A stretch of DNA of 64,000 nt from Chloroflexota bacterium (GCA_018648325.1 JABGRK010000016.1:73338-137337); one strand, 5' to 3'; shown: positions 37,220 through 46,916, numbered from the stretch's first letter. Numbers and translations are program-made. Notes: generated from the letters alone by a model not told the origin.

Positions 37220-38829
37220 GCGATAACAGGCTGGGTATTGTAGTAGCAGGATCGCTTTCTGCCGGGCTTGATATCAAGCTGGACGGGAGTGCATCGGTTG
37301 AAGATATGGCGGTGGGGACGTACGTGGTTGTCGAAGGGGTCAAAAGCTCACTTTTCGGCATGATAACCGACATCAGTCTGGAAGCTGCCAATCAGCAAAT
37401 GGCTATCACTCCGCCCAATGTATCTGACCCCTTCATCGCCGAGGTTGTATCGGGAACGGCTGTTTTTGGCAAAATAAAGGTAAGGCCTCAACTGTTCATG
37501 GGCAGCGATGCGAGAAGCCTGCTTGATGGGCCCCGTCCGGTAAAAACGGTTCCGTCGCACTACTCAAAAGTACGACTGGCCACCGAGGCTGATATGGAGC
37601 GCATCTTCGGCGCTGAGGACGCAAAACACTTCCATGTGGGCAACCCTCTGGATATGGAGATCAAGGTTTGCCTTAACCTTGAGGAGTTCGTTAAACGTTC
37701 CAATGGTGTGTTCGGAAAAAGCGGTACCGGCAAGACATTCCTTACCAGAATACTGCTATCGGGCATAATTCAGAAGGATATTGCCACCAGTCTGATTTTT
37801 GATATGCACAGCGAGTATGGCTGGGAGGGCACCAGCGAGCACAGTAAAAAAGTTAAGGGACTCAAGCAGCTTTTGGGCTCTAAACTGGCGGTGTTTACGC
37901 TTGATGAGCAGAACGCCAGAAGGCGCAAGGTAAGCGCCGACTACATCGTTGAGATCGGCTACGACGAGATAGAGCCGCAGGATGTGGAGATGCTGTCCCA
38001 AACGCTTAATCTTACTCAGAATGCGTGTGAGGCAGTATACTCGTTTGCCAGGGAGTTTGGCTATGGCAAGTGGCTATCCGGTGTGCTGGCGCTCGAGGGT
38101 GGGGAAGAAACCAGGATACTACTTGATCGCTTAAACGTTCATGAGAGCAGCTTTCGCAATCTCCGCCGTGGCCTAGACAAATTGAGTAGGCTACCGTTTC
38201 TAGTGGCACATGCCCGGGATAATTCTGTCAAGCGTATTCTTGAGTATCTGGAACGCGGTGTCAGCGTTGTGCTAGAATTTGGCCGTTACACAGATATTGC
38301 GGCATATATACTGGTGGCCAACCTGCTGACACGCCGCATCTACGACCGCTATCGCGAGCGCACAGAACGCGCCATGGGTTCGGATGAGACGTCGCCTCAA
38401 CCATTGGTTATCACTATCGAAGAGGCGCACAAGTTTCTCAATCCACAACTGGCAAATCAGACCATATTTGGTACGATAGCTCGCGAAATGCGCAAGTATA
38501 ATGTTACACTGTTAGTAGTGGATCAGCGCCCCAGCGGTATAGATGAAGAGGTGATGAGTCAGTTCGGCACCAAGGCAACTTATCTGCTGGATAATGAGCG
38601 CGATGTGGATAACGTGCTGATGGGTGTTGCGGGTAAAAACGAACTTAGAACGGTAATATCCAAACTGGAAAACAAGCAGCAAACACTGATTTTTGGACAT
38701 GCACTGCCCCTGCCGGTGGTTATCAAAACGCGGGAGTATGGTTCGGCCGAGTCGTATCAGGACTTCGGTTTTAAAGATGCAGCCGTGCTTAAAAAGAAGG
38801 CGGAGCAGGATAAAGACGAATTGTGGTAA
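37216..38829 (+). CDS. herA: HerA-type hexameric DNA translocase
   Basis: The 537-residue ATPase of the HerA/FtsK superfamily (DUF87) starts with a HAS barrel (about 1-110), followed by Walker A GKSGTGKT (167-174), Walker B LVITIEEAHKF near 400, and the HerA-type arginine-finger/sensor region near DQRPSGIDEEVMSQF. HerA pumps DNA into NurA for end resection. Next to nurA and a stand-alone HAS protein it forms a complete archaeal-type set. Ends with a charged KKKAEQDKDELW tail. Confidence 0.9.
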   Translation: MSDNRLGIVVAGSLSAGLDIKLDGSASVEDMAVGTYVVVEGVKSSLFGMITDISLEAANQQMAITPPNVSDPFIAEVVSGTAVFGKIKVRPQLFMGSDARSLLDGPRPVKTVPSHYSKVRLATEADMERIFGAEDAKHFHVGNPLDMEIKVCLNLEEFVKRSNGVFGKSGTGKTFLTRILLSGIIQKDIATSLIFDMHSEYGWEGTSEHSKKVKGLKQLLGSKLAVFTLDEQNARRRKVSADYIVEIGYDEIEPQDVEMLSQTLNLTQNACEAVYSFAREFGYGKWLSGVLALEGGEETRILLDRLNVHESSFRNLRRGLDKLSRLPFLVAHARDNSVKRILEYLERGVSVVLEFGRYTDIAAYILVANLLTRRIYDRYRERTERAMGSDETSPQPLVITIEEAHKFLNPQLANQTIFGTIAREMRKYNVTLLVVDQRPSGIDEEVMSQFGTKATYLLDNERDVDNVLMGVAGKNELRTVISKLENKQQTLIFGHALPLPVVIKTREYGSAESYQDFGFKDAAVLKKKAEQDKDELW

Positions 38830-38860
38830 CAATATTATTTAGTTTTAGGAGGATGATAAA

Positions 38861-40153
38861 TTGAAAGAAGTAGTAATTGTAAGTGGGGCCAGAACGGCCA
38901 TAGGCAATTTCGGTGGGTCACTCAAGGACATGCCGGTTGTTGAGTTGGGCGCGCTGGTTATTAAAGATGCAATCAAAAAGGCAGGCCTTAGGCCGGAGGT
39001 TTCAGACGAGGTAGCAGGTTATGCTCCAGAAACACTCAAAAACGAAGGGCTTATAGAGCTTGAGAAAAAGTATCAGGATTGGGACGACGGGGCAAAGGGT
39101 ATCCAGATAGACGAAGTTATTATGGGCAACGTGCTGCAGGCAGGTCAGGGCCAGAACACGGCCAGACAGGCCATGATCCGCGCCGGTGTGTCCAAAGAAG
39201 CCAACGGTTTTACCGTAAACAAGATATGTGCGTCAGGTCTTAAGGCTGTGACGCTGGGCGCGCAGGCTATTGCTACCGGCGATGCCGACGTGATCGTTGC
39301 CGGCGGTATGGAATGTATGAGCCAGGCGCCCTACGCACTGCCAAAGGCCCGATGGGGATACAGGATGGATCTGAGTGGCACGGGCGAAATGCGCGACCTG
39401 ATGGTATATGACGGTCTGTGGGAGATATTCTACGGCTACCACATGGGCCTTACCGCCGAAAATATTGCTAAAAAATACAACATCTCACGTCAGGAGCAGG
39501 ACGAGTTGGGGCTGCTGAGCCATCAGCGTGCCCGTAAGGCTATTACCGATGGAATTCTGAAGGATGAGATCGTTCCGGTTGTCATGCCTCAGCGCAGGGG
39601 TGATCCAATCGTGTTTGATACCGATGAGCGGCCTATGGATACCAGCATGGAGAAAATGGCGGCTATTCGTCCGGCGTTTGATAAGAACGGCACGGTTACC
39701 GCGGGCAACGCCTCCGGCTTAAATGATGCAGCCGCAGCAGTTCTGCTTATGTCTTCTGACAAGGCTGCTGCAATGGGACTTAAACCTATGGCAAAGATAG
39801 TCTCGTATGCTGCTGGCGGTGTTGATCCGGCTTACATGGGACTGGGACCTGTTCCCGCAGTAAAGAAGGCTCTCAAGCGAGCCGGGCTTACAATTAAAGA
39901 CATGGATACTATAGAGCTTAACGAGGCATTTGCCTCACAGGCTATTGGTTGTATGAAAGAGCTTGATATGAGCATGGACGTCACCAATCCGTTGGGCAGT
40001 GGTGTTTCACTGGGACATCCCATTGGCTGTACGGGTGCACGATTGGTAGTCACGATGTCGCATGATATGCAACGAAGAAACCTTAAGTATGGCCTGATTA
40101 CACTGTGTATCGGTGGCGGTCAGGGCATGGCCATGGTGCTGGAAAACATATAG
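38861..40153 (+). CDS. Acetyl-CoA acetyltransferase (thiolase)
   Basis: The 430-residue thiolase forms or cleaves acetoacetyl-CoA or longer ketoacyl-CoAs. Nucleophile C123 lies in KICASGLKAV; the His of GHPIG and the Cys of CTGAR complete the triad, with NEAFASQA. The start is TTG at 38861, with AGGAGG. It carries an insertion of roughly 35 residues at about 46-82 compared with a standard 393-residue thiolase. Confidence 0.93.
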   Translation: MKEVVIVSGARTAIGNFGGSLKDMPVVELGALVIKDAIKKAGLRPEVSDEVAGYAPETLKNEGLIELEKKYQDWDDGAKGIQIDEVIMGNVLQAGQGQNTARQAMIRAGVSKEANGFTVNKICASGLKAVTLGAQAIATGDADVIVAGGMECMSQAPYALPKARWGYRMDLSGTGEMRDLMVYDGLWEIFYGYHMGLTAENIAKKYNISRQEQDELGLLSHQRARKAITDGILKDEIVPVVMPQRRGDPIVFDTDERPMDTSMEKMAAIRPAFDKNGTVTAGNASGLNDAAAAVLLMSSDKAAAMGLKPMAKIVSYAAGGVDPAYMGLGPVPAVKKALKRAGLTIKDMDTIELNEAFASQAIGCMKELDMSMDVTNPLGSGVSLGHPIGCTGARLVVTMSHDMQRRNLKYGLITLCIGGGQGMAMVLENI

Positions 40154-40210
40154 ATCAAAAATAGACAAAGCAGCAGAATTGCCTGCGTTGAGCAATTAGT
40201 ATCGTCAACG

Positions 40211-40219
40211 TGGTAAAAT
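40211..40219 (+). promoter_or_regulatory. Leaderless promoter of pabB
   Basis: TGGTAAAAT (TAAAAT at 40214-40219, extended -10) ends 7 bases before the ATG at 40227; no Shine-Dalgarno sequence is present. Confidence 0.55.
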
Positions 40220-40226
40220 GTAGCTT

Positions 40227-41660
40227 ATGCAGAACCAGCCAATTATTGATGAGATAAAAACTTCGCTTACGGCGCCTGAGGCATTTGAGCTTTTCAGGGA
40301 CAGGCCGTACAGTTTCTACCTTGATAGTGGCATGGATGAAAAAAAACTGGGTCGTTATTCTTTTATGGGTAGCGACCCTTTTATTATCCTGCGAAGTCGC
40401 GGCAGCGATATAGAGCTTATCAGGGGAGAGCAGGTCGAGAGCTTAAAAGGTAATTCGTTTGACGTGCTGGGCGAACTGCTGGCGAAGTATAAAATCGAAA
40501 TCGATGTGTTGCCAGTGCCTTTTGCCGGGGGAGCGGTGGGCTATCTGGCCTACGACTTGTGTCATTTCATAGAGCGTTTGCCGTCAACCGCCGTTAACGA
40601 TCTTGATCTGCCTGAGTGCTACATGGGATTTTACGATGCCGCCGTTGCCTATGATCATCAGGAAAATAAAGTTTACATAATATCTACAGGCTTTCCTGAG
40701 CAGGGAGTGGCGCAGGAAAGCAGAAAATCGGCTCGATTAAACGAGTTAAAAGAAATACTGTCTGGCTCTGTTTCATCTAACGGGGAGGCGAATAAAGAAA
40801 TCAGCGTTGATATCCAAGGCAACTTTACTCATCAACAGTATCTGGATGCGGTGCAGGCGTGCCGAGAATACATCATGGCAGGGGATATCTTCGAGGTTAA
40901 CCTGTCGCAGCGTTTTGACACTGATTTGCCCATTCACTCATATGAACTATATCGACGGCTCAGGGCCATTAATCCGGCGCCTTTTGCCTGCTATCTAGGT
41001 TTCGATGGTGTGGACATCGTTTCTGCCTCACCTGAACGTTTTATCAGCCTAGCCGGTGATATGGTGAAAACGCGCCCGATCAAGGGCACTCGTCCACGAG
41101 GAGCTACCCCGGCCGAGGACGAAGCCATCTCCAAAGAGCTGACCAACAGCTACAAGGATCGTGCTGAGAACGTTATGATCGTTGATCTGGAGCGTAATGA
41201 TCTGGGGCGGGTGTGCCGCTATGGCACGGTAAAAGTCACAGAGCTACTGGTTTTAGAAAAATACGCAACAGTATTTCAACTGGTGTCCACGGTGCAGGGA
41301 CGTCTTTGTGAAGGCAAAAATTGTATAGACCTGCTTAAGGCCACATTCCCCGGAGGCTCCATTACCGGTGCCCCCAAGGTGCGCTCTATGGAGATAATAG
41401 ATGAGTTGGAACCCACTAGACGCAGTGTTTACACCGGCAACGTCGGTTATATAGGTTTTAACGGTGACCTTGATCTCAACATCGCCATACGCACTTTTAT
41501 AGTAAAAGACGGGCGCGCCTATTTTCAGGTTGGCGGTGCCATTACTTATGATTCAGACCCACAAAGCGAGTACATCGAAACGCTGGATAAGGCAAAGGCG
41601 CTGCTTGAGGCACTGGGCATTGTTCCTGATAAGGCCAGGGAGGCAGGCAAGTCCACTTGA
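40227..41660 (+). CDS. pabB: Aminodeoxychorismate synthase component I
   Basis: The 477-residue chorismate-binding enzyme converts chorismate, with ammonia from PabA, to aminodeoxychorismate for folate. The motif PIKGTRPRG contains the lysine that marks PabB; TrpE has PIAGT. Other signatures are DLERNDLGR and FPGGSITGAPK. Followed without a gap by pabA (TTGA overlap) and pabC, so folate rather than tryptophan is the product; a dual role cannot be excluded. Confidence 0.9.
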   Translation: MQNQPIIDEIKTSLTAPEAFELFRDRPYSFYLDSGMDEKKLGRYSFMGSDPFIILRSRGSDIELIRGEQVESLKGNSFDVLGELLAKYKIEIDVLPVPFAGGAVGYLAYDLCHFIERLPSTAVNDLDLPECYMGFYDAAVAYDHQENKVYIISTGFPEQGVAQESRKSARLNELKEILSGSVSSNGEANKEISVDIQGNFTHQQYLDAVQACREYIMAGDIFEVNLSQRFDTDLPIHSYELYRRLRAINPAPFACYLGFDGVDIVSASPERFISLAGDMVKTRPIKGTRPRGATPAEDEAISKELTNSYKDRAENVMIVDLERNDLGRVCRYGTVKVTELLVLEKYATVFQLVSTVQGRLCEGKNCIDLLKATFPGGSITGAPKVRSMEIIDELEPTRRSVYTGNVGYIGFNGDLDLNIAIRTFIVKDGRAYFQVGGAITYDSDPQSEYIETLDKAKALLEALGIVPDKAREAGKST

Positions 41661-42241
41661 TACTAATTATCGACAACTATGATTCTTTCGTTTACAATCT
41701 GGCGCAGTACGTGGGGGAGCTGGGCTATGAGCCTATTGTGTATCGCAACGACGAAATTACTATTGAATTCATACGAGAATTATCGCCTACGCATATCATC
41801 ATATCGCCGGGACCAGGTACACCTCTAGACGCAGGTATCTCCAACGATGTTATCAGTAAGTTTGCAGGCGCAGTTCCTATCCTTGGCGTCTGTCTGGGGC
41901 ACCAGTGTATAGCGCATGTTTTTGGTGCACGCGTGGTGCGAGCCGATTTACCTATGCATGGCAAGGCCTCTATTGTTTATCACGACAGTAAAACCATTTA
42001 TGATGGTATCCACAATCCTTTTGAGGCAGGCCGCTATCATTCCCTGATAGTTGAACCCAGATCTGTGCCGGCTGTGCTTGAGATATCGGCATGGACCAAT
42101 ACAGGTGAGATCATGGGAATTCGTCACAGGCGTTACATAATAGAAGGAGTCCAAATACATCCTGAATCTATTTTAACCGATGTAGGGCATGATGTGCTAA
42201 AGGCATTCTTGGGGAAGGTGGAAGCCGTATGGAGCAGATAG
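41657..42241 (+). CDS. pabA: Aminodeoxychorismate synthase glutamine amidotransferase
   Basis: The 194-residue class I glutamine amidotransferase supplies ammonia to PabB. The nucleophile Cys is in GVCLGHQCIA, and the His/Glu pair is in QIHPESIL; the protein begins MILIIDNYDSFVYNL. The start is TTG at 41657 overlapping the pabB stop; the pabC ATG lies 13 bases before its end. TrpG-like activity with TrpE elsewhere is possible, as in many bacteria. Confidence 0.92.
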   Translation: MILIIDNYDSFVYNLAQYVGELGYEPIVYRNDEITIEFIRELSPTHIIISPGPGTPLDAGISNDVISKFAGAVPILGVCLGHQCIAHVFGARVVRADLPMHGKASIVYHDSKTIYDGIHNPFEAGRYHSLIVEPRSVPAVLEISAWTNTGEIMGIRHRRYIIEGVQIHPESILTDVGHDVLKAFLGKVEAVWSR

Positions 42242-43086
42242 TATATTTAAATGGCGTACTTATTCCCCGATCTGAAGCCAGGATTTCTCCATTCGATTTT
42301 GGCTTTTTATATGGATACGCGCTTTTTGAATCCATGCGTTCATATTCCGGCAAGGTGTTTCGGTTGGACCGACACCTTTTCCGACTCGAGCGCTCGTCTG
42401 AAGTAATAGGTTTGAATCTGCCGCAGATCGACCTAGAAAGAGCCGTATATGACACCATCGAGGCTAATGGCCTAACAAACGCCCGTATCCGTCTTACCGT
42501 TTCGCTGGGCCAAGGCGAGGCTACTCCCGATCCATCGACGTGTAAAACCCCAACGGTGTTTATCACGGCAAATGCCTATTTACCATTGCCGGACACTGCT
42601 TACCAAAAAGGCTATAGTGCTGTAGTATCACAAATCAGGCGCAACAGCACTTCGCCACTGGCGCAGGTAAAATCGGCCAACTATTTGGATATGATGCTGG
42701 CTAGGACACAGGCTAAAAACGCCGGTGCAGATGAAGCACTGCTTCTTAACGAGCAGGGCTATGTTGCTGAAGGCAGTACCAGCAACGTATTTATCGTATC
42801 GGATGGCAGGTTAATTACTCCGTCGCTTGATAGCGGCATTCTGCCGGGTGTTACCCGCGAAGTTATACTGAAACTTGCGTCATCGCTTGGAATCGAAGTT
42901 GAGGAAAGATTAGTCGGAATCGATGAGCTTTATCAGGCGGACGAGGCATTCCTGTCCAATTCCGTTATGGAAATAATGCCGTTGATCCACGTCGATGGCA
43001 AACGTATTGGTTCGAGCGTAGGTATTATAACAAACAAGTTAATAAGTGAATACAAAACTCTTGTTAAAAAAGAGCTTGATTTATAG
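42229..43086 (+). CDS. pabC: Aminodeoxychorismate lyase (class IV aminotransferase fold)
   Basis: The 285-residue PLP protein of fold class IV has the lysine in VKSANYLDMM and the EGSTSNVF signature. Position after pabBA makes aminodeoxychorismate lyase, which yields p-aminobenzoate, the likely role, though branched-chain or D-amino-acid aminotransferases share the fold. It overlaps pabA by 13 bases with GGAAGGTGG upstream. Confidence 0.87.
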   Translation: MEQIVYLNGVLIPRSEARISPFDFGFLYGYALFESMRSYSGKVFRLDRHLFRLERSSEVIGLNLPQIDLERAVYDTIEANGLTNARIRLTVSLGQGEATPDPSTCKTPTVFITANAYLPLPDTAYQKGYSAVVSQIRRNSTSPLAQVKSANYLDMMLARTQAKNAGADEALLLNEQGYVAEGSTSNVFIVSDGRLITPSLDSGILPGVTREVILKLASSLGIEVEERLVGIDELYQADEAFLSNSVMEIMPLIHVDGKRIGSSVGIITNKLISEYKTLVKKELDL

Positions 43087-43111
43087 CGTTTTTGGATTTA
43101 GGTATGCGTGA

Positions 43112-44332
43112 ATGACCAGAAAACTGTGGATTGTTTTTTTTATTGTCATCCTTGCCGATATGATGGGCATCGGTTTTATGAATCCGGTGTTGCCTGAGTT
43201 TTCAAAAACTCTGGGTGAGGACACTAATGTTGTTGCCATCGGTTTATGGATTGGCATTGTCTACTCATCGCTATCTTTCAGTCGACTGTTTTCTTTACCC
43301 ATAATTGGACGCTTGTCTGATAAGTACGGCCCAAAACGTTTTATATGTATTGGCCTGTTTATTTATGTGTTTCTAGCGCTTGCTTTTCTGCTGGCAACCG
43401 ATCTGTCTCATATCGCGATGATCAGATTTGCTAGAGGCATTACCTCTGCTATGGTTGTTCCAATCGCTCGTGCTTATGTAGGCGATCTTGCGCCCGAGGG
43501 CCAAGAAGGGCGCTATATGGGTTATTTCAACATATCCTTTTTTCTAGGCATGGGTTTTGGTCCTCTCATTGGGACCACGTTAGTTGATATTTATAGTTTT
43601 GAGGTGCTGTTCAGCACTATGAGTGGCATCTGGAGTCTTGCTTTTCTGGTGGCGCTAATTTTTATTCCGCCGAGGGGTGGAATTAAGCAACAGCATAATT
43701 GGGCATCGCTGTCTTTGTCCAAGGCTGCAAAAATACTGAAAAATCGGCTCATGTTGGGGGTGTTCACATCCAGAATACTATCAGGAATGGCAACGAGCGC
43801 TACAATGATTTACCTGCCCCTTTTTATCACGGGTGAAGAGTATTCGATACATAGCACTCTAATTTGGGTAGGGAGATTATCGGCTCTAGGTTATATTTTC
43901 TCTGCCGTTTTACAGTTTAAAACGGGAAAGTTGGGTGACAGGTATTCCAAGGTCAAGGTCATTATTTTTGGAGGTATTGCAACCAACATCTTTTTCTTTG
44001 CGATACCGTTTGCATTGAACCTCACCCATTTGTTTGCTATCAGAATACTTATGGCCATCGGACCGGCATTTACTATTCCAACTGCTGCCGCTTTGGCTAC
44101 GTCGGCTGGCAGAAAATACGGTATGGGGGTGTCTCATAGCCTGCTAAATATGTCTATGAGCATTGGCCATGTCATTTCACCTATAATGCTGGGTCTGCTT
44201 TATGATAAATACGGCATTAATTGGGTATTTAATACAGCTGGAATAGTGGGGCTGGTTGGAGTACTGGCGTTTTATCTAATAGTGAAATCGTATAAAGGAG
44301 ACGGCTTTAAGCCTGCTGATCGTCTCCACTGA
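43112..44332 (+). CDS. Major facilitator superfamily transporter
   Basis: A 406-residue inner-membrane protein has about 12 hydrophobic segments, a D-x2-GIGFMNPVLPEF start and the MFS loop motif GRLSDKYGPKR between segments 2 and 3 (residues about 68-78). The equivalent loop in the second half is GKLGDRYSK. It looks like a drug/sugar proton antiporter; the substrate is unknown. Ends 26 bases into the convergent secF. Confidence 0.88.
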   Translation: MTRKLWIVFFIVILADMMGIGFMNPVLPEFSKTLGEDTNVVAIGLWIGIVYSSLSFSRLFSLPIIGRLSDKYGPKRFICIGLFIYVFLALAFLLATDLSHIAMIRFARGITSAMVVPIARAYVGDLAPEGQEGRYMGYFNISFFLGMGFGPLIGTTLVDIYSFEVLFSTMSGIWSLAFLVALIFIPPRGGIKQQHNWASLSLSKAAKILKNRLMLGVFTSRILSGMATSATMIYLPLFITGEEYSIHSTLIWVGRLSALGYIFSAVLQFKTGKLGDRYSKVKVIIFGGIATNIFFFAIPFALNLTHLFAIRILMAIGPAFTIPTAAALATSAGRKYGMGVSHSLLNMSMSIGHVISPIMLGLLYDKYGINWVFNTAGIVGLVGVLAFYLIVKSYKGDGFKPADRLH

Positions 44333-45302
44333 TAGTAACAGTCTCACCTTTACCAAAACGGCCTTTCACTTTCCTATATATCCTGCCGAAGGTGCCTTCT
44401 TCCCACGCAACCAGGATTTGGCTAGCAATGAAGATTGAGCTATAGGTACCGCTTATCACACCGATCATCAGCGCCAATACGAATGTACTGATGGTAGATC
44501 CTCCGAAAAGATACAGTGCCAGCAGTACTGTCAGGGTAGTCACACTGGTGGCCAGCGACCTCCCCATAGATTCGTTGATGCTGATATTGACCGTGGAGGT
44601 AAAACTTCTGTGTTCATCTTTAAGCAGGTTCTCTCTGATGCGGTCGAAGACGACGATAGTATCGTTCACACTATATCCCAGTATCGTCAACGTGGCAATT
44701 ATAAACATTGAACTGACTTCAACGTTTGCCACCCAACCCAGTATGGAGAATATACCGATCATGATAAACATGTCGTGGAATAGCGCAATAAGAGCACACA
44801 CGCCGTAGTGGAATGGTTTGGGCAGTTTGCGGAAAGCCCATGTAACGTACAGTAGAATGCCGATTATCGCGGCCAGCACCGCAAATCCGGCGGCACGTAC
44901 AACCCCTGCGGCAATCACAGGTGAAATCGAATCAAAACTGATTTCCTCAAGGTCGGCATAGGTTTTTTTCAGAGTTTTAATTAGTTCATCCTTTTCAGAG
45001 AGTTGTCCTTGCTCTGAAAGCGCTAATTCTCTGGTTCGTATGTATATATAATCCTCTATCTCATCCGTGGAGGGGTCGTCTCCCGCTTGTTGAATGAAGG
45101 CGTCTTCATGGTTCAGTTTGGTTAAGATGCTTCGCAGTTCGCTTTGATCTACATCTTCTTTGAAGTCGATAGTTATGGTAGAACCGCTAACAAAGTCTAT
45201 TCCAAGATTAAGCCCGGTTGTCGATAGTGAGATAATCCCTGCCAGAAGGAGTATCCCCGATATGGAGAAATACCATTTTCTTTTCTTTACAAAATCAATC
45301 AT
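44307..45302 (-). CDS. secF: Protein translocase subunit SecF
   Basis: The 331-residue SecF, with SecD, uses the proton gradient to help Sec export. It has six transmembrane segments, an early periplasmic domain (SGSTITIDFKEDVD) and the conserved GYSVNDTIVVFDRIREN. It overlaps secD by 8 bases. Slightly long for the family because of an extended periplasmic loop (residues about 60-125). Confidence 0.95.
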   Translation of the reverse strand: MIDFVKKRKWYFSISGILLLAGIISLSTTGLNLGIDFVSGSTITIDFKEDVDQSELRSILTKLNHEDAFIQQAGDDPSTDEIEDYIYIRTRELALSEQGQLSEKDELIKTLKKTYADLEEISFDSISPVIAAGVVRAAGFAVLAAIIGILLYVTWAFRKLPKPFHYGVCALIALFHDMFIMIGIFSILGWVANVEVSSMFIIATLTILGYSVNDTIVVFDRIRENLLKDEHRSFTSTVNISINESMGRSLATSVTTLTVLLALYLFGGSTISTFVLALMIGVISGTYSSIFIASQILVAWEEGTFGRIYRKVKGRFGKGETVTISGDDQQA

Positions 45303-46857
45303 TTGTATGGCGACCTTTTGAGCCGGAGCAAAATAGTTCTAGTTTTTTGGCGATACGTGTTCCAATAAACATTCTAAGCAATGTTTTGGTTATAACTATT
45401 GCAGTAAACATGCTTATGATTACGCCGATGAGTAGTGTGATGGCAAATCCCGTTACTACGTTTGCACCCAGCGTTCGTCCGAAGATTATCAAAACTATAC
45501 AGGTTAAAATAGTGGATATATTACTGTCGCGAATGGATGACCATGCCCTGTCAAAACCGGCCTCTATTGCAGCACCTACCGTTCTACCGGAGCGTATTTC
45601 CTCTTTCATTCGTTCGAATATAAGTACGTTAGCATCAACCGCCATGCCGATGGATAGTATGAAGGCTGCAATTCCAGCCAGAGTTAGTGTTACTGGAAAC
45701 AGCTTGAAGATTGAAAGCACTACAAGCGTGTATATTATCAACGCCAGACTGGCTACAACTCCGGGCAACCGGTAGTAGGCCATCATAAACAGTAATACGA
45801 GTACCAGCCCGATTCCGCCGGCAATAAGGCTTTTTCTGAGGGAGTCATCACCCAGGGTTGAACTTACGTTCTGTTGCGCAACTATGTTGAGTTCCAGGGG
45901 TAGAGCACCCTGGTTGAGCTGGATGGCCAGCACTCTGGCCTCGTTAAGGTCAAGGCCGGAAATTATTCCTGACCCCCCGGCAATCTCATCCTCCACATTG
46001 GGAGACGACACCCGTTCATTATCCAAAAATATTCCCAGAGGTTTGTTTATTAACTCGTTTGTTATCTGTTTGAAAAGCTCAGGGCCATTTCCCCTAAGAT
46101 TAAAAGTGATTATTGCTTGCGCTTGTATTTGTGATGTGCTGTAACCAACTATGGCGTTGGACTTAAGGTGTTCCCCCACAAGCTGCATGGTATTGTCGCC
46201 AATTACACCGGTTGCAGGTATCCATTGTTGCACTTCTTGAGAGCTACTCCAGCTGTTTTTAATTTCTGGTTTAATGGTTATGGTATTATTTTCGGTATCA
46301 ATGGCTTCAATTAATCCACTATCGTTTTGTGTTACTGGGTCGCCTTCTTGATCATATCCCAATATTTTTCTTAGTCCTAAGCTTTCCCCTACGGTAAAGT
46401 TGGTGACATCTGTAACTTTAAGGATCGTATCACCCTCAGACACAGATTCTGTTAGTGTGGTCTTGCCGTCTGCCTCTTGTTCGGCCAGTTTGCGGAAGTC
46501 TAGTTGTGCTGTAGCTCCTATGAGAGCCATGGCCTCAGCTGGATCTTCAATGCCGGGAAGCTGTATTGAAATGCGGTTGTTGCCTTGAATCTGGATAATG
46601 GGTTCGGCTACGCCGTAGCTATTAGCACGCTCCTCTATTATCCTTTTAGATTCCTCTAAATGAGTTTGCTGTTGTTCTGCAGGTATATTTGAGAAGTCTG
46701 CCTCATAAACAAGGTGAAGGCCGCCCTGAAGATCAATTCCCAGTACCATCGTCTCACGCTTGAAACTGCCAATATGAAAAGCAGTGAAACATACCCATAA
46801 GGTAAGTCCCACCAGAACAAGTATTAATGATAATTTTATAAGTTTATCTTTAAGCAT
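45295..46857 (-). CDS. secD: Protein translocase subunit SecD
   Basis: The 520-residue SecD has an N-terminal transmembrane helix, the GIDLQGGLHLVYEA signature, the large periplasmic P1 domain, and C-terminal membrane helices with SIGMAVDANVLIFERMKEE. A roughly 55-residue insert (about 140-200: SVSEGDTILKVTDVTNF onwards) lies in the first periplasmic region. Co-transcribed with secF. Upstream is cca after a small hairpin. Confidence 0.95.
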   Translation of the reverse strand: MLKDKLIKLSLILVLVGLTLWVCFTAFHIGSFKRETMVLGIDLQGGLHLVYEADFSNIPAEQQQTHLEESKRIIEERANSYGVAEPIIQIQGNNRISIQLPGIEDPAEAMALIGATAQLDFRKLAEQEADGKTTLTESVSEGDTILKVTDVTNFTVGESLGLRKILGYDQEGDPVTQNDSGLIEAIDTENNTITIKPEIKNSWSSSQEVQQWIPATGVIGDNTMQLVGEHLKSNAIVGYSTSQIQAQAIITFNLRGNGPELFKQITNELINKPLGIFLDNERVSSPNVEDEIAGGSGIISGLDLNEARVLAIQLNQGALPLELNIVAQQNVSSTLGDDSLRKSLIAGGIGLVLVLLFMMAYYRLPGVVASLALIIYTLVVLSIFKLFPVTLTLAGIAAFILSIGMAVDANVLIFERMKEEIRSGRTVGAAIEAGFDRAWSSIRDSNISTILTCIVLIIFGRTLGANVVTGFAITLLIGVIISMFTAIVITKTLLRMFIGTRIAKKLELFCSGSKGRHTND

Positions 46858-46865
46858 AAAAACAT

Positions 46866-46887
46866 CCCGCCTTATTAAAAGAGCGGG
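46866..46887 (-). promoter_or_regulatory. Small hairpin directly before secD
   Basis: On the minus strand CCCGC-N12-GCGGG is followed by ATG TTTTT and then the secD start codon. The right arm (GGCGGG) is also the only Shine-Dalgarno-like element, so the stem may hide it; a weak terminator after cca is the alternative. Confidence 0.35.
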
Positions 46888-46916
46888 TAATTGCTAATAT
46901 GATACTATATTATTGA

